Below are positions 6,736-15,569 of a DNA stretch of 26,412 nucleotides, one piece after another; position 1 is the stretch's first letter, and each line of letters opens with the position of its first letter. The stretch is taken from positions 1 to 26,412 of the forward strand of contig JAIVGV010000265.1 of the NCBI GenBank assembly GCA_020201365.1, in the 5' to 3' direction. A program made the position numbers and the translations under genes. The notes under the pieces were generated by a model. The model worked only from the letters and a program-made list of their open reading frames with translations. It searched no databases and was not told the origin of the DNA. This stretch comes from Acidobacteriota bacterium. Lineage in GTDB: Bacteria; Acidobacteriota; Blastocatellia; Pyrinomonadales; Pyrinomonadaceae.

Positions 6736-9653
6736 CGTTGGACGTAAACGGCACACGCTACCGACTGCTGCTCGGCTTCGGCGACTGGCGCGAATGCACC
6801 GACGCCGGCGGCACGACGCTGCGCGCGATCTGGAAGAAGTCGAAGACGGACGAGACGCAGACGCGGCTTGCGCCCGCCGCCAACGCCTCCGGGCTCGCGT
6901 GGGACTCGCGCCGCAATGAACTGATCTTGCAGCCGCGCCTCTTCCGCTTCACCGCCGCGCCAGACGACCGCGCGCCCGACACCGACGGGCGGCGCGGCGC
7001 GGCGCGCGACCGCTACGGCAACTGGTACTGGATAGACGGGTCGCGCGCGAAGGTGTTGGTGCGCTCCGCGGGCTCGCACGCGACGACGGAGTTCTGGTCT
7101 GCCGCGATCTGCGCGTCGCGCTGCGCGCGCGAGGCGAAGGAGGGCGAGTTTAGTCCGAAGGAGTCTGCGCCCGCGCCGTCGTTCGTCTTCGGCGGGCTCG
7201 CCGTCACGCAGGATCATTACCTCGTCGTCGGCACGCTCGCGCCCAAAGGTCTGCTCGTCTTCGATCTGCACGGGGGAGGCTTCCCGCGCCAACTGCTCTT
7301 CCCGCGAGACGTCGCCTTCGAGCCGTTCGACATGGCTGCGCGCGCGGGCGGCGGCGTCCTCATCCTCGACAGGACTAACGCGCGCTTCTGGGAACACGAC
7401 CGCACCTTCAACGTCGTCTCGCACGACGCTGACGACGCCGACGGCGAAGCCGACGCCGGCGTCGAAGCCGGTGCGTTCCGCCCGTCCCAAACGGAAGACG
7501 AAGCGCGCGCCGAGCACGCGGGAGGACGCGAGCGACGCCGACAGATCACGGACGCTTGCGCGACGAAGATTCTCGAAGGCGAGCCCGTCAGCATCGAGTC
7601 GCTGCCCGACGGCTCCGCGCTCGTCCTCTTTCAGCCCGCGGGCGATCAGTTCGCGTCCGTGAGTCGCTACCGCGAAGGTCGCCCGGTCGGCACTCCCGCG
7701 ACGACGCGCGTGATGCTCGATCTCATCGAGGAGGATCGCAAGGCGGACTTCCGCCTCGTCGCCTACGACTTCGCCTTCGTCGCGGGTCGCGGCGCGGGCG
7801 GCAAAGACGAGGGCGCGCCCGACCGCCTCTACGTCGTCGCGTCGGACGGCAACCAGTCCTATTCGTTCACGCTCATATGGCGCGGCGTCGAACAGATCGA
7901 GCTTGAGCCCGAGCCCGTCTATCTGCCGATGCGGCTCTTCGGCGGCAAGGCGCTCGTCGCGTCGGGCGAGGGCGCGCACTACGACTTCGCGGAGCGCTGG
8001 CTTGAGCTCGTCGAGCAGCACCGCCCGCGCTACGTCGAAGAGGCGGCGCTTCTGACGCCCGCGCGCAGCCCGCAAGCGAAATCGTCTTCAAGCGACGACG
8101 GCGCGCCCCGTCTCGTCTTCGACGGACAAGAACCTGATTGCATTTGGCACCGCCTCACGCTCGACGCCTGCATCCCCGCGGGCGCGAGCGTGCGCGTCTT
8201 CAGCCGCGCCGCCAACGACGAGGGCGATCTCCTGATCGCGCGCTGGGACGAGGAGCCCGCGCCGTACCTGCGCGCCGACGGCTCGGAGCTGCCATACGTT
8301 GCGCGCTACGAGAAGAGGGAGGACGCGGCGAAGGCGCGCGCCAAAGGCGAGGGCACTTGGGAGCTTCTCTTTCAACGCGCGCGCGGTCGCTTCCTGCAGC
8401 TCAAGCTCGTGCTCGCGGGCGACGGTCGAAGCTCGCCCCGCCTGCGCGCGCTGCGCGCCTACTACCCGCGCTTCTCCTACTCGGTCAACTACCTGCCCGG
8501 CGTCTATCGCGAGGACGAGGTGTCCGCGTCCTTCCTCGAACGCTTCCTCGCCAACTTCGAGGGCACTTACACCGCGCTCGAAGACAAGATCGCCGCCGCG
8601 CAGATTCTCTTCGACGTCGGGAGCGCGCCGTCGGACGCGCTCGACTGGCTCGCGGGCTGGTACGGCGTCGCGCTCGATCCGGCTTGGGACGAGGCGCGCC
8701 GCCGCACGTTCATCCGAAACGCGATGCACTTCTTCGCCTACCGCGGCACGCGCCACGGGCTGGAGCTCGCCCTGCGCCTCGCCTTCGACAAGTGCGTTGA
8801 CGATTCAGCCTTCGACGCGACGCCGCCCGACGAGGTGCGCCACAACGCGCGCGGCATACGACTCGTCGAGCAGTTCCGCGCGCGCTCTCTGCCGTCGCTC
8901 ATGACGGGCGAGGCGAAGGGGGCGGACGCGCCCGGCTTCGCGCGCGCGAAGTTCGACTTCCGCTGGCGACCGGCGGACGCGGCGGAGACGCTGCACGACG
9001 CCTACCGCGAGGCGTTCGCCCTCGACGAGCAGGCAGAGTTTCCCGTGCGCAAGCCCGTGGGCGACGAGGGGCTCGCGTGGAAGCGCTACGCGCGCAAGAC
9101 GCTCGGCTTCGTGCCTTCGGCGACCGACGCGGACGCCGACGCCTGGCGGAACTTCCTCGCGCGCCGCTACCGCACGGCGAACGCCGCGAGCGCCGCGCAC
9201 GGCGCGAAGTGGACTTCGTTCGACGACGTCGATCTCCCGCGCTCGCTCCCGGCGGGCGGCGCGGCACTTCGCGATTGGTACGAGTTCGAGTCGGTCGTCG
9301 TCGCGTCGCGCCGCGCGGCGCACCGCTTCACGGTCATGCTCCCCGTCGCGCGCGGCGAGACCTTCGGAAGCCCGGAGCAGCGCGCGCGATACGATCTCGC
9401 CGACCGCGTCGTCAAGTTGGAGAAGCCCGCGCACACGACCTACGAGATCAAGTTCTACTGGGCGATGTTCCGCCTCGGCGAGGCGCGGCTCGACGCGGAC
9501 ACGGTGCTCGACTACGGCAGCCGCGCGGGCGCGCTCGCGCCGCCGCTCGTCGTCGGCACGGAGCACCTCGCCGAGAGTCGCCTCGCGGCGGCGTACCCGC
9601 AGGACGTGAGAGACGCGCGCGCCGTCGTCGGTCGCCGGGAGTGCAGTTGTTAA
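6729..9653 (+). CDS. Tail protein I-like wedge protein fused to an N-terminal beta-propeller-like region (Afp12 position)
   Basis: Residues about 580-700 match the phage tail protein domain seen in gp7/tail-protein-I relatives of eCIS (TIGR02242 type): V-N-Y-L-P-G-V-Y-R-E-D, F-L-E-R-F-L-A-N-F-E-G, L-D-W-L-A-G-W-Y-G-V and F-F-A-Y-R-G-T-R-H-G-L. Residues about 20-440 contain blade-like repeats (G-G-L-A-V-T-Q-D-H-Y-L-V-V-G, G-G-G-V-L-I-L-D-R-T-N) suggesting a beta-propeller with an acidic insert around 235-275. Residues about 470-580 look like a beta-sandwich. The last 270 residues are helical and charged. At 974 aa it is far longer than a plain tail-I protein. The start is ambiguous: GTG 6729 is only 2 nt after GGAGG (6722-6726), while in-frame TTG 6738 has better spacing. 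Confidence 0.88.
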   Translation: MLTLDVNGTRYRLLLGFGDWRECTDAGGTTLRAIWKKSKTDETQTRLAPAANASGLAWDSRRNELILQPRLFRFTAAPDDRAPDTDGRRGAARDRYGNWYWIDGSRAKVLVRSAGSHATTEFWSAAICASRCAREAKEGEFSPKESAPAPSFVFGGLAVTQDHYLVVGTLAPKGLLVFDLHGGGFPRQLLFPRDVAFEPFDMAARAGGGVLILDRTNARFWEHDRTFNVVSHDADDADGEADAGVEAGAFRPSQTEDEARAEHAGGRERRRQITDACATKILEGEPVSIESLPDGSALVLFQPAGDQFASVSRYREGRPVGTPATTRVMLDLIEEDRKADFRLVAYDFAFVAGRGAGGKDEGAPDRLYVVASDGNQSYSFTLIWRGVEQIELEPEPVYLPMRLFGGKALVASGEGAHYDFAERWLELVEQHRPRYVEEAALLTPARSPQAKSSSSDDGAPRLVFDGQEPDCIWHRLTLDACIPAGASVRVFSRAANDEGDLLIARWDEEPAPYLRADGSELPYVARYEKREDAAKARAKGEGTWELLFQRARGRFLQLKLVLAGDGRSSPRLRALRAYYPRFSYSVNYLPGVYREDEVSASFLERFLANFEGTYTALEDKIAAAQILFDVGSAPSDALDWLAGWYGVALDPAWDEARRRTFIRNAMHFFAYRGTRHGLELALRLAFDKCVDDSAFDATPPDEVRHNARGIRLVEQFRARSLPSLMTGEAKGADAPGFARAKFDFRWRPADAAETLHDAYREAFALDEQAEFPVRKPVGDEGLAWKRYARKTLGFVPSATDADADAWRNFLARRYRTANAASAAHGAKWTSFDDVDLPRSLPAGGAALRDWYEFESVVVASRRAAHRFTVMLPVARGETFGSPEQRARYDLADRVVKLEKPAHTTYEIKFYWAMFRLGEARLDADTVLDYGSRAGALAPPLVVGTEHLAESRLAAAYPQDVRDARAVVGRRECSC

Positions 9654-9704
9654 CGGCGCGCCCGGACGCGAAGCGCGATCAAAGTAGTTCAGGAGAGAAA
9701 CGAG

Positions 9705-11219
9705 ATGTCAGACTTCAAGACGAGCGCCGCCACGAACGCCGCCGCGCCCGACCCCACGAAGCACGTCAACTACTCGTACGGCATGGTGCTCGGCGTTGAC
9801 GACCTCACGCAGGAGTTCTCCTACCACGCGGCGCGCGACCGCTGGATGATGCGCGACGCCGTCGGCTACGGCACGCTCTCCGGCTTGCGCGTCTCGGTCG
9901 GCGAGGACAAGGCGAGCGGCGATGTGGAGGTGACGGTCGAGGCGGGCACGGCGGTCAGCCCTTCGGGGCAGCTCGTCCGCGTCGCGCCGCGCCAGTGTGC
10001 GAACCTCTCGAAGTGGCTCGCCTTCGACAAGCACCGCGAGGAGATCGCCGAGCACGTGGGCGTCCCGCCGGGCGGCGACGTGCGCCTCTACGTCGTGCTC
10101 TGCTACCGGGATTGCCCGACCGACGACGTGCCGATTCCGGGCGAGCCCTGCCGCGACGAGTCGGACATCCTCGCGCCTTCGCGCCTCAGAGACGACTTCC
10201 GACTCGAACTCAGGTTCGAGCCGCCCGCGCAAGGTGAGGAGGACGCGCTGCGCGACTTCGTGAAGTGGCTCAGGGAGCACGTCGCCTTCACGGACGAGGC
10301 GGACGAGGCGGACGATCTGACAGACCTTGAGACCTTCGTCAAGCGCCTGCGCGCCGCCGTGAGCGATCCCGCGTCGCCGCCCTCGCCGCCCGACTTCATG
10401 CTCGACTCGCCGCCCGACGTGATGACGGTCGCGGCTGAGAACGCCTGCGCGTTCTTACGCGCCGCGCTGCGGCTGTGGGTCACGGAGCTGCGCCCGCTGT
10501 GGCGCCCGGACTTCTTCGGCGGCGGCTCCGCGGGCTGCGCCGATAAGGTGACGCCGACGCGGGAAGACTCGGGCGACTGCCTGCTGCTCGCCGAGCTGCT
10601 CGTGCCGATTGACTCTGCGGGCGGTCTCGACGCGGCGAAAGAGATCGTGATTGACGAGTCGCGCAGACCCATCGTCGTACACCTGCGGATGCTTCAGGAG
10701 TGGCTGACTTGCGGCGCGTTCGGCGGCGCGGTCGCCGACGCGCAGCCGTCGCCGTCTTCGGACGACGAGCCGCCGACAGGCGTCGCGTCCGCGCCGGTCG
10801 TCCCGTTCGTCGCGGTCATTCGCAAGAAGGCTGACCCGCAGGGCTTCCAGCTCTGGTTCCAGCTGGACGCGAAGGACAACGACGTGGCGGTCACCTCGCT
10901 CGGCGCGGGGGCGGTGGAGGCGTTCGCGGAAATAGACGTTGCGGGCGCGGACAAGAACTACCTCAAGCCGCTCAGCCTGAACGTGCTCGACCCGCAGCAC
11001 AAGCTGAAGACCAGCCGCCGCAACCGCTTCGACGTGCGGCTCTCAGCCGCCGCCGCCGACGTGGTGCGCCTGCACTTCGACATGAGCCGCATCCGCGTCC
11101 TTCACGCCGGGCACAAGACGACGCTCGACAAATACGTCGTGGCTGAGAACGTCCGCTACCTCGGGCAGAGCGGCAGGACGAGGGTGACGGCGTTCTTCCC
11201 CTACGCCGCCGAGCTGTGA
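9705..11219 (+). CDS. eCIS-associated protein, DDL-motif N-terminal domain (paralogue 1)
   Basis: A 504-aa protein without an enzymatic motif. Residues 22-65 carry N-Y-x-Y-G-M-V-L-G-V-D-D-L-x-x-E ... G-x-L-S-G-L-R-V, followed by V-E-A-G-T-A-V-S-P-S-G-Q. The same pattern begins the next gene, so the two are paralogous at the N-terminus. From memory this domain recurs in unnamed proteins near contractile baseplate genes. A beta-rich region (80-160), an acidic helical segment (170-220) and a beta-rich C-terminus follow. A baseplate-periphery or fibre-adaptor role is inference from position. AGGAGAG at 9691-9697 sits 7 nt before ATG 9705. The 51-nt leader shows no obvious promoter. Confidence 0.85.
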   Translation: MSDFKTSAATNAAAPDPTKHVNYSYGMVLGVDDLTQEFSYHAARDRWMMRDAVGYGTLSGLRVSVGEDKASGDVEVTVEAGTAVSPSGQLVRVAPRQCANLSKWLAFDKHREEIAEHVGVPPGGDVRLYVVLCYRDCPTDDVPIPGEPCRDESDILAPSRLRDDFRLELRFEPPAQGEEDALRDFVKWLREHVAFTDEADEADDLTDLETFVKRLRAAVSDPASPPSPPDFMLDSPPDVMTVAAENACAFLRAALRLWVTELRPLWRPDFFGGGSAGCADKVTPTREDSGDCLLLAELLVPIDSAGGLDAAKEIVIDESRRPIVVHLRMLQEWLTCGAFGGAVADAQPSPSSDDEPPTGVASAPVVPFVAVIRKKADPQGFQLWFQLDAKDNDVAVTSLGAGAVEAFAEIDVAGADKNYLKPLSLNVLDPQHKLKTSRRNRFDVRLSAAAADVVRLHFDMSRIRVLHAGHKTTLDKYVVAENVRYLGQSGRTRVTAFFPYAAEL

Positions 11220-11224
11220 GGTGA
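11218..11224 (+). promoter_or_regulatory. Ribosome binding site that decides the start of the following gene
   Basis: GAGGTGA overlaps the upstream stop codon and lies 5 nt before ATG 11230. The alternative GTG at 11221 is inside this site and would have no ribosome site of its own, so ATG 11230 is preferred. The arrangement implies translational coupling of the two paralogues. Confidence 0.6.
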
Positions 11225-11229
11225 AACCG

Positions 11230-12576
11230 ATGGGCAGAGTCGGACTGCTTGAGCCGCTCCTCGAAGACGGCATACGCAACACAAACTTCTTCAACGGTCG
11301 CCTGCTCTCGGCGGACGACCTGAAGACCGAGCAGGAGTCCGTGCGCGCGCGCATCGCGCACGCCGGCAGGGCGGCGGGCGCGGGCGTCGTCGCGGGGCTG
11401 TGGGTCGAGAAGGTCGCTTCGTCCACGCCGTCGGACGCGAGGCACGCCGCCGTCTCGGTCACCGCGGGGCTCGCCGTCTGCCGCGCCGGTCACGCGCTAC
11501 AGCTCCCCGCCGCGACCGAAGTCGCGCTCGTGCCCGCGCCCGACGATCCGACCGCGGAAGACGCCGGGCTCTTCCAGACGTGCCTCCCGCCGACGACCTC
11601 GACCGTCGTCACCGGCGCGGGCATCTACGTCCTCGCGCTCACCAGCGCGTCTGGCTACGAGGGCAAGGCGCAGGCGAGCGGGCTCACGGACGTTTCGGCG
11701 GGGAGCTGCTGCGGCGCGCGCTACGCGGTCGAGGGCGTGCGCTTTAAGCTCGTCAAGCTCGACGTCTTGAAGAACACGCGCGTCGGCTCCGACACGGCGG
11801 CGCGGCTCGTCGCCTACATGAAGAAGGGCGACGCGAAGAGCCTCTCGCTGCTGCGCAACGAGCTGGCTTACTCCTGCTTCGGCGCGCCCGCGTTCGACGA
11901 GTTCACGCGCGATCCGTTCGCGCGCGCGGCGGACGAAGGCGTCGAGGCTGACGACGAGGGCGCGCTCGGCGCGCTGCGCGACGACGGCTCGCTCACGGAT
12001 TGCGACGTGCCGCTCGCGCTCATCTACTGGTCTCGCCGGGGCGTCGAGTTCGTTGACGCGTGGGCGGCGCGCCGCCGCGTCACGCGCCCCGCGCACCCAG
12101 ACCGCTGGTCGGAGGTCGAAGACGACTCGCGCGCGGCTGTCGGCGAGGCGGCGATGCGGCAGTTTCAGGATCACCTGCGCGCGCTCGTCAGGGCGGGCGC
12201 GTCGGCGAAAGACTTCGCGGCGCGGGACTACTTCCGGTATCTCCCGCCAGTCGGCTTCCTGCCCGCGGCGGACGACGGCGCGGGCACGTCGTCGCTCTTC
12301 GAGGCGCGCAGATTCTTCGCGGGCGTCACCGTGCTCCCGCCCGTCCACATGGAGGGCGCGCGCCTCGGCGCGCTCGTGCGCCACGCCGCCCCGTTCGCCG
12401 CGCACGACCTCGACTCGAAACAGATGCTGCGCCTCTACTACGTGCGGCAGAACGCGCAGGCTCTGGACGACGGCGCGGCTTCGAGCCGCTGCGTGATCTT
12501 CGCGAGCGGGCACGTGCCCTTCGCGGGCGAGGCGCGCTTCGACATCTCGCTGTTCGACTACAGCAACTACGTCTGA
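11230..12576 (+). CDS. eCIS-associated protein, DDL-motif N-terminal domain (paralogue 2)
   Basis: A 448-aa protein. Residues 19-63 read N-F-F-N-G-R-L-L-S-A-D-D-L-K-T-E-Q ... G-V-V-A-G-L-W-V, then V-T-A-G-L-A-V, aligning with the preceding protein. After this domain the two proteins diverge. Here the middle has a double-Cys stretch (G-S-C-C-G-A-R-Y) and a run of acidic residues, and the C-terminus is beta-rich, ending F-D-I-S-L-F-D-Y-S-N-Y-V. No enzyme motif or signal peptide is seen. Position between the wedge genes and the ATPase, plus paralogy, suggests a structural part that binds the baseplate in a paired or hetero-oligomeric form; this is inference. The start is set by the GAGGTGA site at 11218-11224. 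Confidence 0.85.
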   Translation: MGRVGLLEPLLEDGIRNTNFFNGRLLSADDLKTEQESVRARIAHAGRAAGAGVVAGLWVEKVASSTPSDARHAAVSVTAGLAVCRAGHALQLPAATEVALVPAPDDPTAEDAGLFQTCLPPTTSTVVTGAGIYVLALTSASGYEGKAQASGLTDVSAGSCCGARYAVEGVRFKLVKLDVLKNTRVGSDTAARLVAYMKKGDAKSLSLLRNELAYSCFGAPAFDEFTRDPFARAADEGVEADDEGALGALRDDGSLTDCDVPLALIYWSRRGVEFVDAWAARRRVTRPAHPDRWSEVEDDSRAAVGEAAMRQFQDHLRALVRAGASAKDFAARDYFRYLPPVGFLPAADDGAGTSSLFEARRFFAGVTVLPPVHMEGARLGALVRHAAPFAAHDLDSKQMLRLYYVRQNAQALDDGAASSRCVIFASGHVPFAGEARFDISLFDYSNYV

Positions 12577-12621
12577 CGAGGAGTCGCCCGGCGAAAGTCG
12601 GGCGCGAAAGGAGCGACGAAG

Positions 12622-13323
12622 ATGGCGGCAGACTCTAAAGAGATCGAATCGGCGGTCGAGGAAATCAGGATCGCGGGCGCGAAACGCGTCCGCACGCAGT
12701 CCGGGGCGCGCGCGATCAGCGCGGGCGGCTTCACGCCGGAGGACGAGGAGATCGTCCGCCCGGGCGACCTCATCACCGCCAAGTTCATAAACAGACTGCT
12801 GCGCCGCGTGGCGCGGCTTGAGGAGATGATCGACCCGGGCGGGGGCGACAAGCCCCTCGTAGTCCCCAAGTACTTAGGCATGACTCTGTCCGAAGCCGCG
12901 GAAGACATGAGGAGAACGGGCGGCGATCTCGCCGTGGGCAGGGTGCTCGACGTGCTCGGAAACTCAGTCAACCACAATTCGCGCACCGCGGACGAGCGCA
13001 CCGTCCTCGCGCACTTCCCCGTACCGGACGCGAGCGTGGACTTCCGCACGCGCGTGGACTTCCTCGTCTCGGTCGGCGAGTCGCAGATCGCGCCCACCTT
13101 CGGCAACAAGCTCGCCGCGTTCGGCACGGACACGAAAGACATATTCACGGACGTGATCGCCAAATTCCTCGGCAACGAGTTGGAGAAAAGAGTCCCCGCC
13201 GACCACTTCACGCGGGATCAGAACGTCAGGGGGGCGAACGCGGCGAAGGAGACGGCGAACGAGGGATCGGCGACGACCGAGGCGGCGCGCGCCGCCGAGG
13301 ATACGACCTCCAATAAGGGCTAA
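12622..13323 (+). CDS. PASTA-domain protein of the eCIS operon
   Basis: A 233-aa protein. The N-terminal 60 residues are polar. A segment L-I-T-A-K-F-I-N-R-L-L-R-R-V-A-R-L-E-E (about 50-68) resembles the short helix that often precedes fibre or adaptor domains. Residues about 80-152 fit one PASTA repeat: V-P-K-Y-L-G-M-T-L-S-E-A-A-E-D at the start, V-G-R-V-L-D in the middle and D-F-R-T-R-V-D-F-L-V-S at the end. PASTA domains bind peptidoglycan stem peptides or serve as rigid spacers. The C-terminal 40 residues are disordered (Ala, Glu, Thr, Asn). No signal peptide or membrane segment is seen, so a role on the particle rather than in the cell wall is more likely. GAAAGGAG at 12606-12613 is well spaced from ATG 12622. 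Confidence 0.8.
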   Translation: MAADSKEIESAVEEIRIAGAKRVRTQSGARAISAGGFTPEDEEIVRPGDLITAKFINRLLRRVARLEEMIDPGGGDKPLVVPKYLGMTLSEAAEDMRRTGGDLAVGRVLDVLGNSVNHNSRTADERTVLAHFPVPDASVDFRTRVDFLVSVGESQIAPTFGNKLAAFGTDTKDIFTDVIAKFLGNELEKRVPADHFTRDQNVRGANAAKETANEGSATTEAARAAEDTTSNKG

Positions 13324-13351
13324 CACCGCCGCGCGTCCCGCGCGTTCCCTC

Positions 13352-15514
13352 GTGCCTGCGTCGGCGTATCACCCGCGTCGCACCGTGCGAAGTCGCTCAG
13401 TCGCGCGCCACTTCGATCTGATGCTTGAGCTGCGTTCCAGCGGACAGACGTTCGTGCGCCGCGTGAAGGTCGGCGCGACGGGGCTCGACGCGCCGACGGC
13501 GCGCGCGCGAGTTACCTCCGCCTTCGCCGCGCTCGATCTCGCGCCCTCGTCGCTCGCGCCTTCGGCGATCCTCTGCGTGAAGTCGCTGCGCGATCCGCGC
13601 TCGCTTCGGCTCACGCTCGCGCACGGCGCCGCGCCCCCGCGCGCCTGGCGCGAGTCGGTCGCCGACGAACTCGAAAGGCTCGCGCGCGCCGCCGCCAGAC
13701 CCGCGCGCGGACACGTCGCGGCGTCCGCCGAGAGCGTCGTCTTCGCCGACCGCGCGGAGCTGCTCGCGTGCCTCGCCGCCGACTGGTGCGGGCACGCGCT
13801 CGCCGCGCGCTGGTGGTGGCGCTCGCTCTTCGGGGAGACGCCCGACCGCCGCGCCGTCGTCGCCGCGCTCGCCGCAGCGCCCGAACACCTCCCCGGCGCG
13901 TTCGCACACCTCGCCCGCGCGCGCCGCGCGGAGGAGTTCGCCGCCGCGCTCGCCGCCGCGGAGACGCGCGAGCTGCTCGACCGCCTCGCGCTCAGATTCG
14001 ATCTCGCCTCGCTCCGCCCGGCGCTCGACGCGGCGCCCGGCGCGGAAGCGCACGCACGAGAATCCGCGCACGCCCCGCACGACTCCGCGCGCGCCGCGCC
14101 GCCGCGACCTACTGCCGCCGGCGAGCCGCGCGCGCCGTGGTCTTCCGTCGCGCCGGAAGCGGACGCGCCGCGCCTGCCGACGGCTGCGAAGTTCCTGCTC
14201 GGCGTCGCGCTCACGCTCGCGCGCGCGCCCGCGCTCCTTCGTCGCACCGAATTCTCGCGCCGCGCCTTCGAGTGGGCGCGCGACGATCTCTCCCTCGCCG
14301 ACGTGCGCGCAGCCTCGCCGCGCGCGAACGAGCCACGCCCGCTCGCGCGAGCGCGCGAACGCAGCGCCGAAGCGACGACCGCACAGACCGATCTCAGCCG
14401 CCGCGTGCGCGCGCGGGCGGGCGATTCGGAGGCGGACGGCGGACGGGAGTCCGGCGCGCGCGAGGGCTGGCGCGGCGAATCCGTCGGGCGCGGCGGCGAG
14501 GGCACATCCGTCAGGGCTGACGCCCGCGTGTCGGCGGCGCACGACGCTCGCGCGCGCGCCGCGCAGGCTGAAGGAGCGCAAGTAAGCGGCGCGCGAAAGG
14601 GCGGAGGGGCGTCGCCCGGCGTCGCGAGGATCGAAGAAGGGGAGTCGCGCGAGAGCGGCGAAGCCTCAGCGCGCGCGGAGTCGGAAGAGCCGCGAAACGT
14701 CGCGCGAGGCGCGCGCGTCGAGCGCCCGCTCGACGCGCAGATCGAAACCGAGTTCGGCGGGCTCTTCTTCCTCGTCAACCTCGCGCTCTACCTCGAACTC
14801 TACGGCGACTTCACGTCGCCCGCCGCGCCGCGCCTCCCGCTCGACGTGTGGGACTTCGTCGCGCTATTAGGGCGCGAGCTCGCGGGCGCGCGCGTCGAGC
14901 GCGACGCGGTCTGGTCGCTGCTCGCGCGTCTCGCGGGGCGCGCCGAAGATGCGGAGCCCGGCGGCGATTTCGCCCCCGCGGACGAGTGGCGCGTGAGCGC
15001 CGCGTGGCTCGAACCTTTCCCGCGCGCGGGCGCGTGGCGCTGGTCAGCCGCGGACGGTCGCCTGCGCGTCAGCCACCCCGCGGGCTTCCTCGTCGTTGAC
15101 GTGCCGCGACGCGCGCGCGACGCGCGGCGACAACTCCGGCGCGAGCTGCGACCCTACCGCGACTTGTTCGCGCCCGCGCGACTGCGACGCGGCGAGACGG
15201 GTACGCGCGCCTTCAGTCGCCAGCGACACGCGGCCGGTCGGAAGCGGCGCGTGCGCGCGTCTCGCTCGCTCTGGCTCGAACGCCTCGCGGATTACGCGCG
15301 CGCGCGGCTCGCCCTCGCGCTCGCGACGCGCGACGCGCACGCGCTCTCCGGCGTGCTGCTTGAGAGGCGCGCGCGCGTGTTCGTCACGGCGTCGCACGTT
15401 GACGTGATGATGAGCCTCGCGGAGCTGCCCGTCGCCGTCCGCTGCGCGGGGCTCGACCGCGATCCGGGCTGGCTGCCCGCCGCCGCGCGCCACGTCGCGT
15501 TCCGCTTCGAGTGA
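13352..15514 (+). CDS. Conserved eCIS hypothetical protein in the tape-measure/assembly position
   Basis: A 720-aa protein directly upstream of the AAA+ ATPase, where Afp/PVC clusters encode the tape measure (Afp14). The N-terminus has L-A-P-S-A-I-L-C-V-K-S-L-R-D-P. A long middle (about 225-455) is low-complexity Ala/Arg/Glu/Ser, probably disordered or helical. A structured C-terminal part begins near residue 462 (T-E-F-G-G-L-F-F-L-V-N-L-A-L-Y-L-E-L-Y-G) and ends G-L-D-R-D-P-G-W-L-P-A-A-A-R-H-V-A-F. From memory, this C-terminal signature is shared by unnamed proteins next to eCIS ATPases. It could be the tape measure or an assembly factor; the sequence does not decide. Start GTG 13352 lacks a clear ribosome site, and GTG 13386 or ATG 13421 are alternatives. 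Confidence 0.75.
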   Translation: MPASAYHPRRTVRSRSVARHFDLMLELRSSGQTFVRRVKVGATGLDAPTARARVTSAFAALDLAPSSLAPSAILCVKSLRDPRSLRLTLAHGAAPPRAWRESVADELERLARAAARPARGHVAASAESVVFADRAELLACLAADWCGHALAARWWWRSLFGETPDRRAVVAALAAAPEHLPGAFAHLARARRAEEFAAALAAAETRELLDRLALRFDLASLRPALDAAPGAEAHARESAHAPHDSARAAPPRPTAAGEPRAPWSSVAPEADAPRLPTAAKFLLGVALTLARAPALLRRTEFSRRAFEWARDDLSLADVRAASPRANEPRPLARARERSAEATTAQTDLSRRVRARAGDSEADGGRESGAREGWRGESVGRGGEGTSVRADARVSAAHDARARAAQAEGAQVSGARKGGGASPGVARIEEGESRESGEASARAESEEPRNVARGARVERPLDAQIETEFGGLFFLVNLALYLELYGDFTSPAAPRLPLDVWDFVALLGRELAGARVERDAVWSLLARLAGRAEDAEPGGDFAPADEWRVSAAWLEPFPRAGAWRWSAADGRLRVSHPAGFLVVDVPRRARDARRQLRRELRPYRDLFAPARLRRGETGTRAFSRQRHAAGRKRRVRASRSLWLERLADYARARLALALATRDAHALSGVLLERRARVFVTASHVDVMMSLAELPVAVRCAGLDRDPGWLPAAARHVAFRFE

Positions 15515-15569
15515 CGAGGCGCGGTGAAGGCGGGGTTGATCGAACCTAACGAGCGGAGGCGAGAACGTT

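Noticed and set aside
11221..11229. GTG 11221 as the start of the second DDL-motif protein
   Set aside because: It lies within the GAGGTGA ribosome site that serves ATG 11230 and has no upstream site of its own.
12585..12604. A 6-bp stem (CGCCCG/CGGGCG) with an 8-nt loop between two genes, as a possible terminator or attenuator
   Set aside because: The stem is short, has no T-run, and such matches are common by chance at this GC content.
13369..14778. Ser/Ala/Arg-rich open frames opposite the 720-aa gene
   Set aside because: They mirror the low-complexity middle of the + strand protein. No ribosome site or domain supports them, and the + strand frame continues into constrained sequence.
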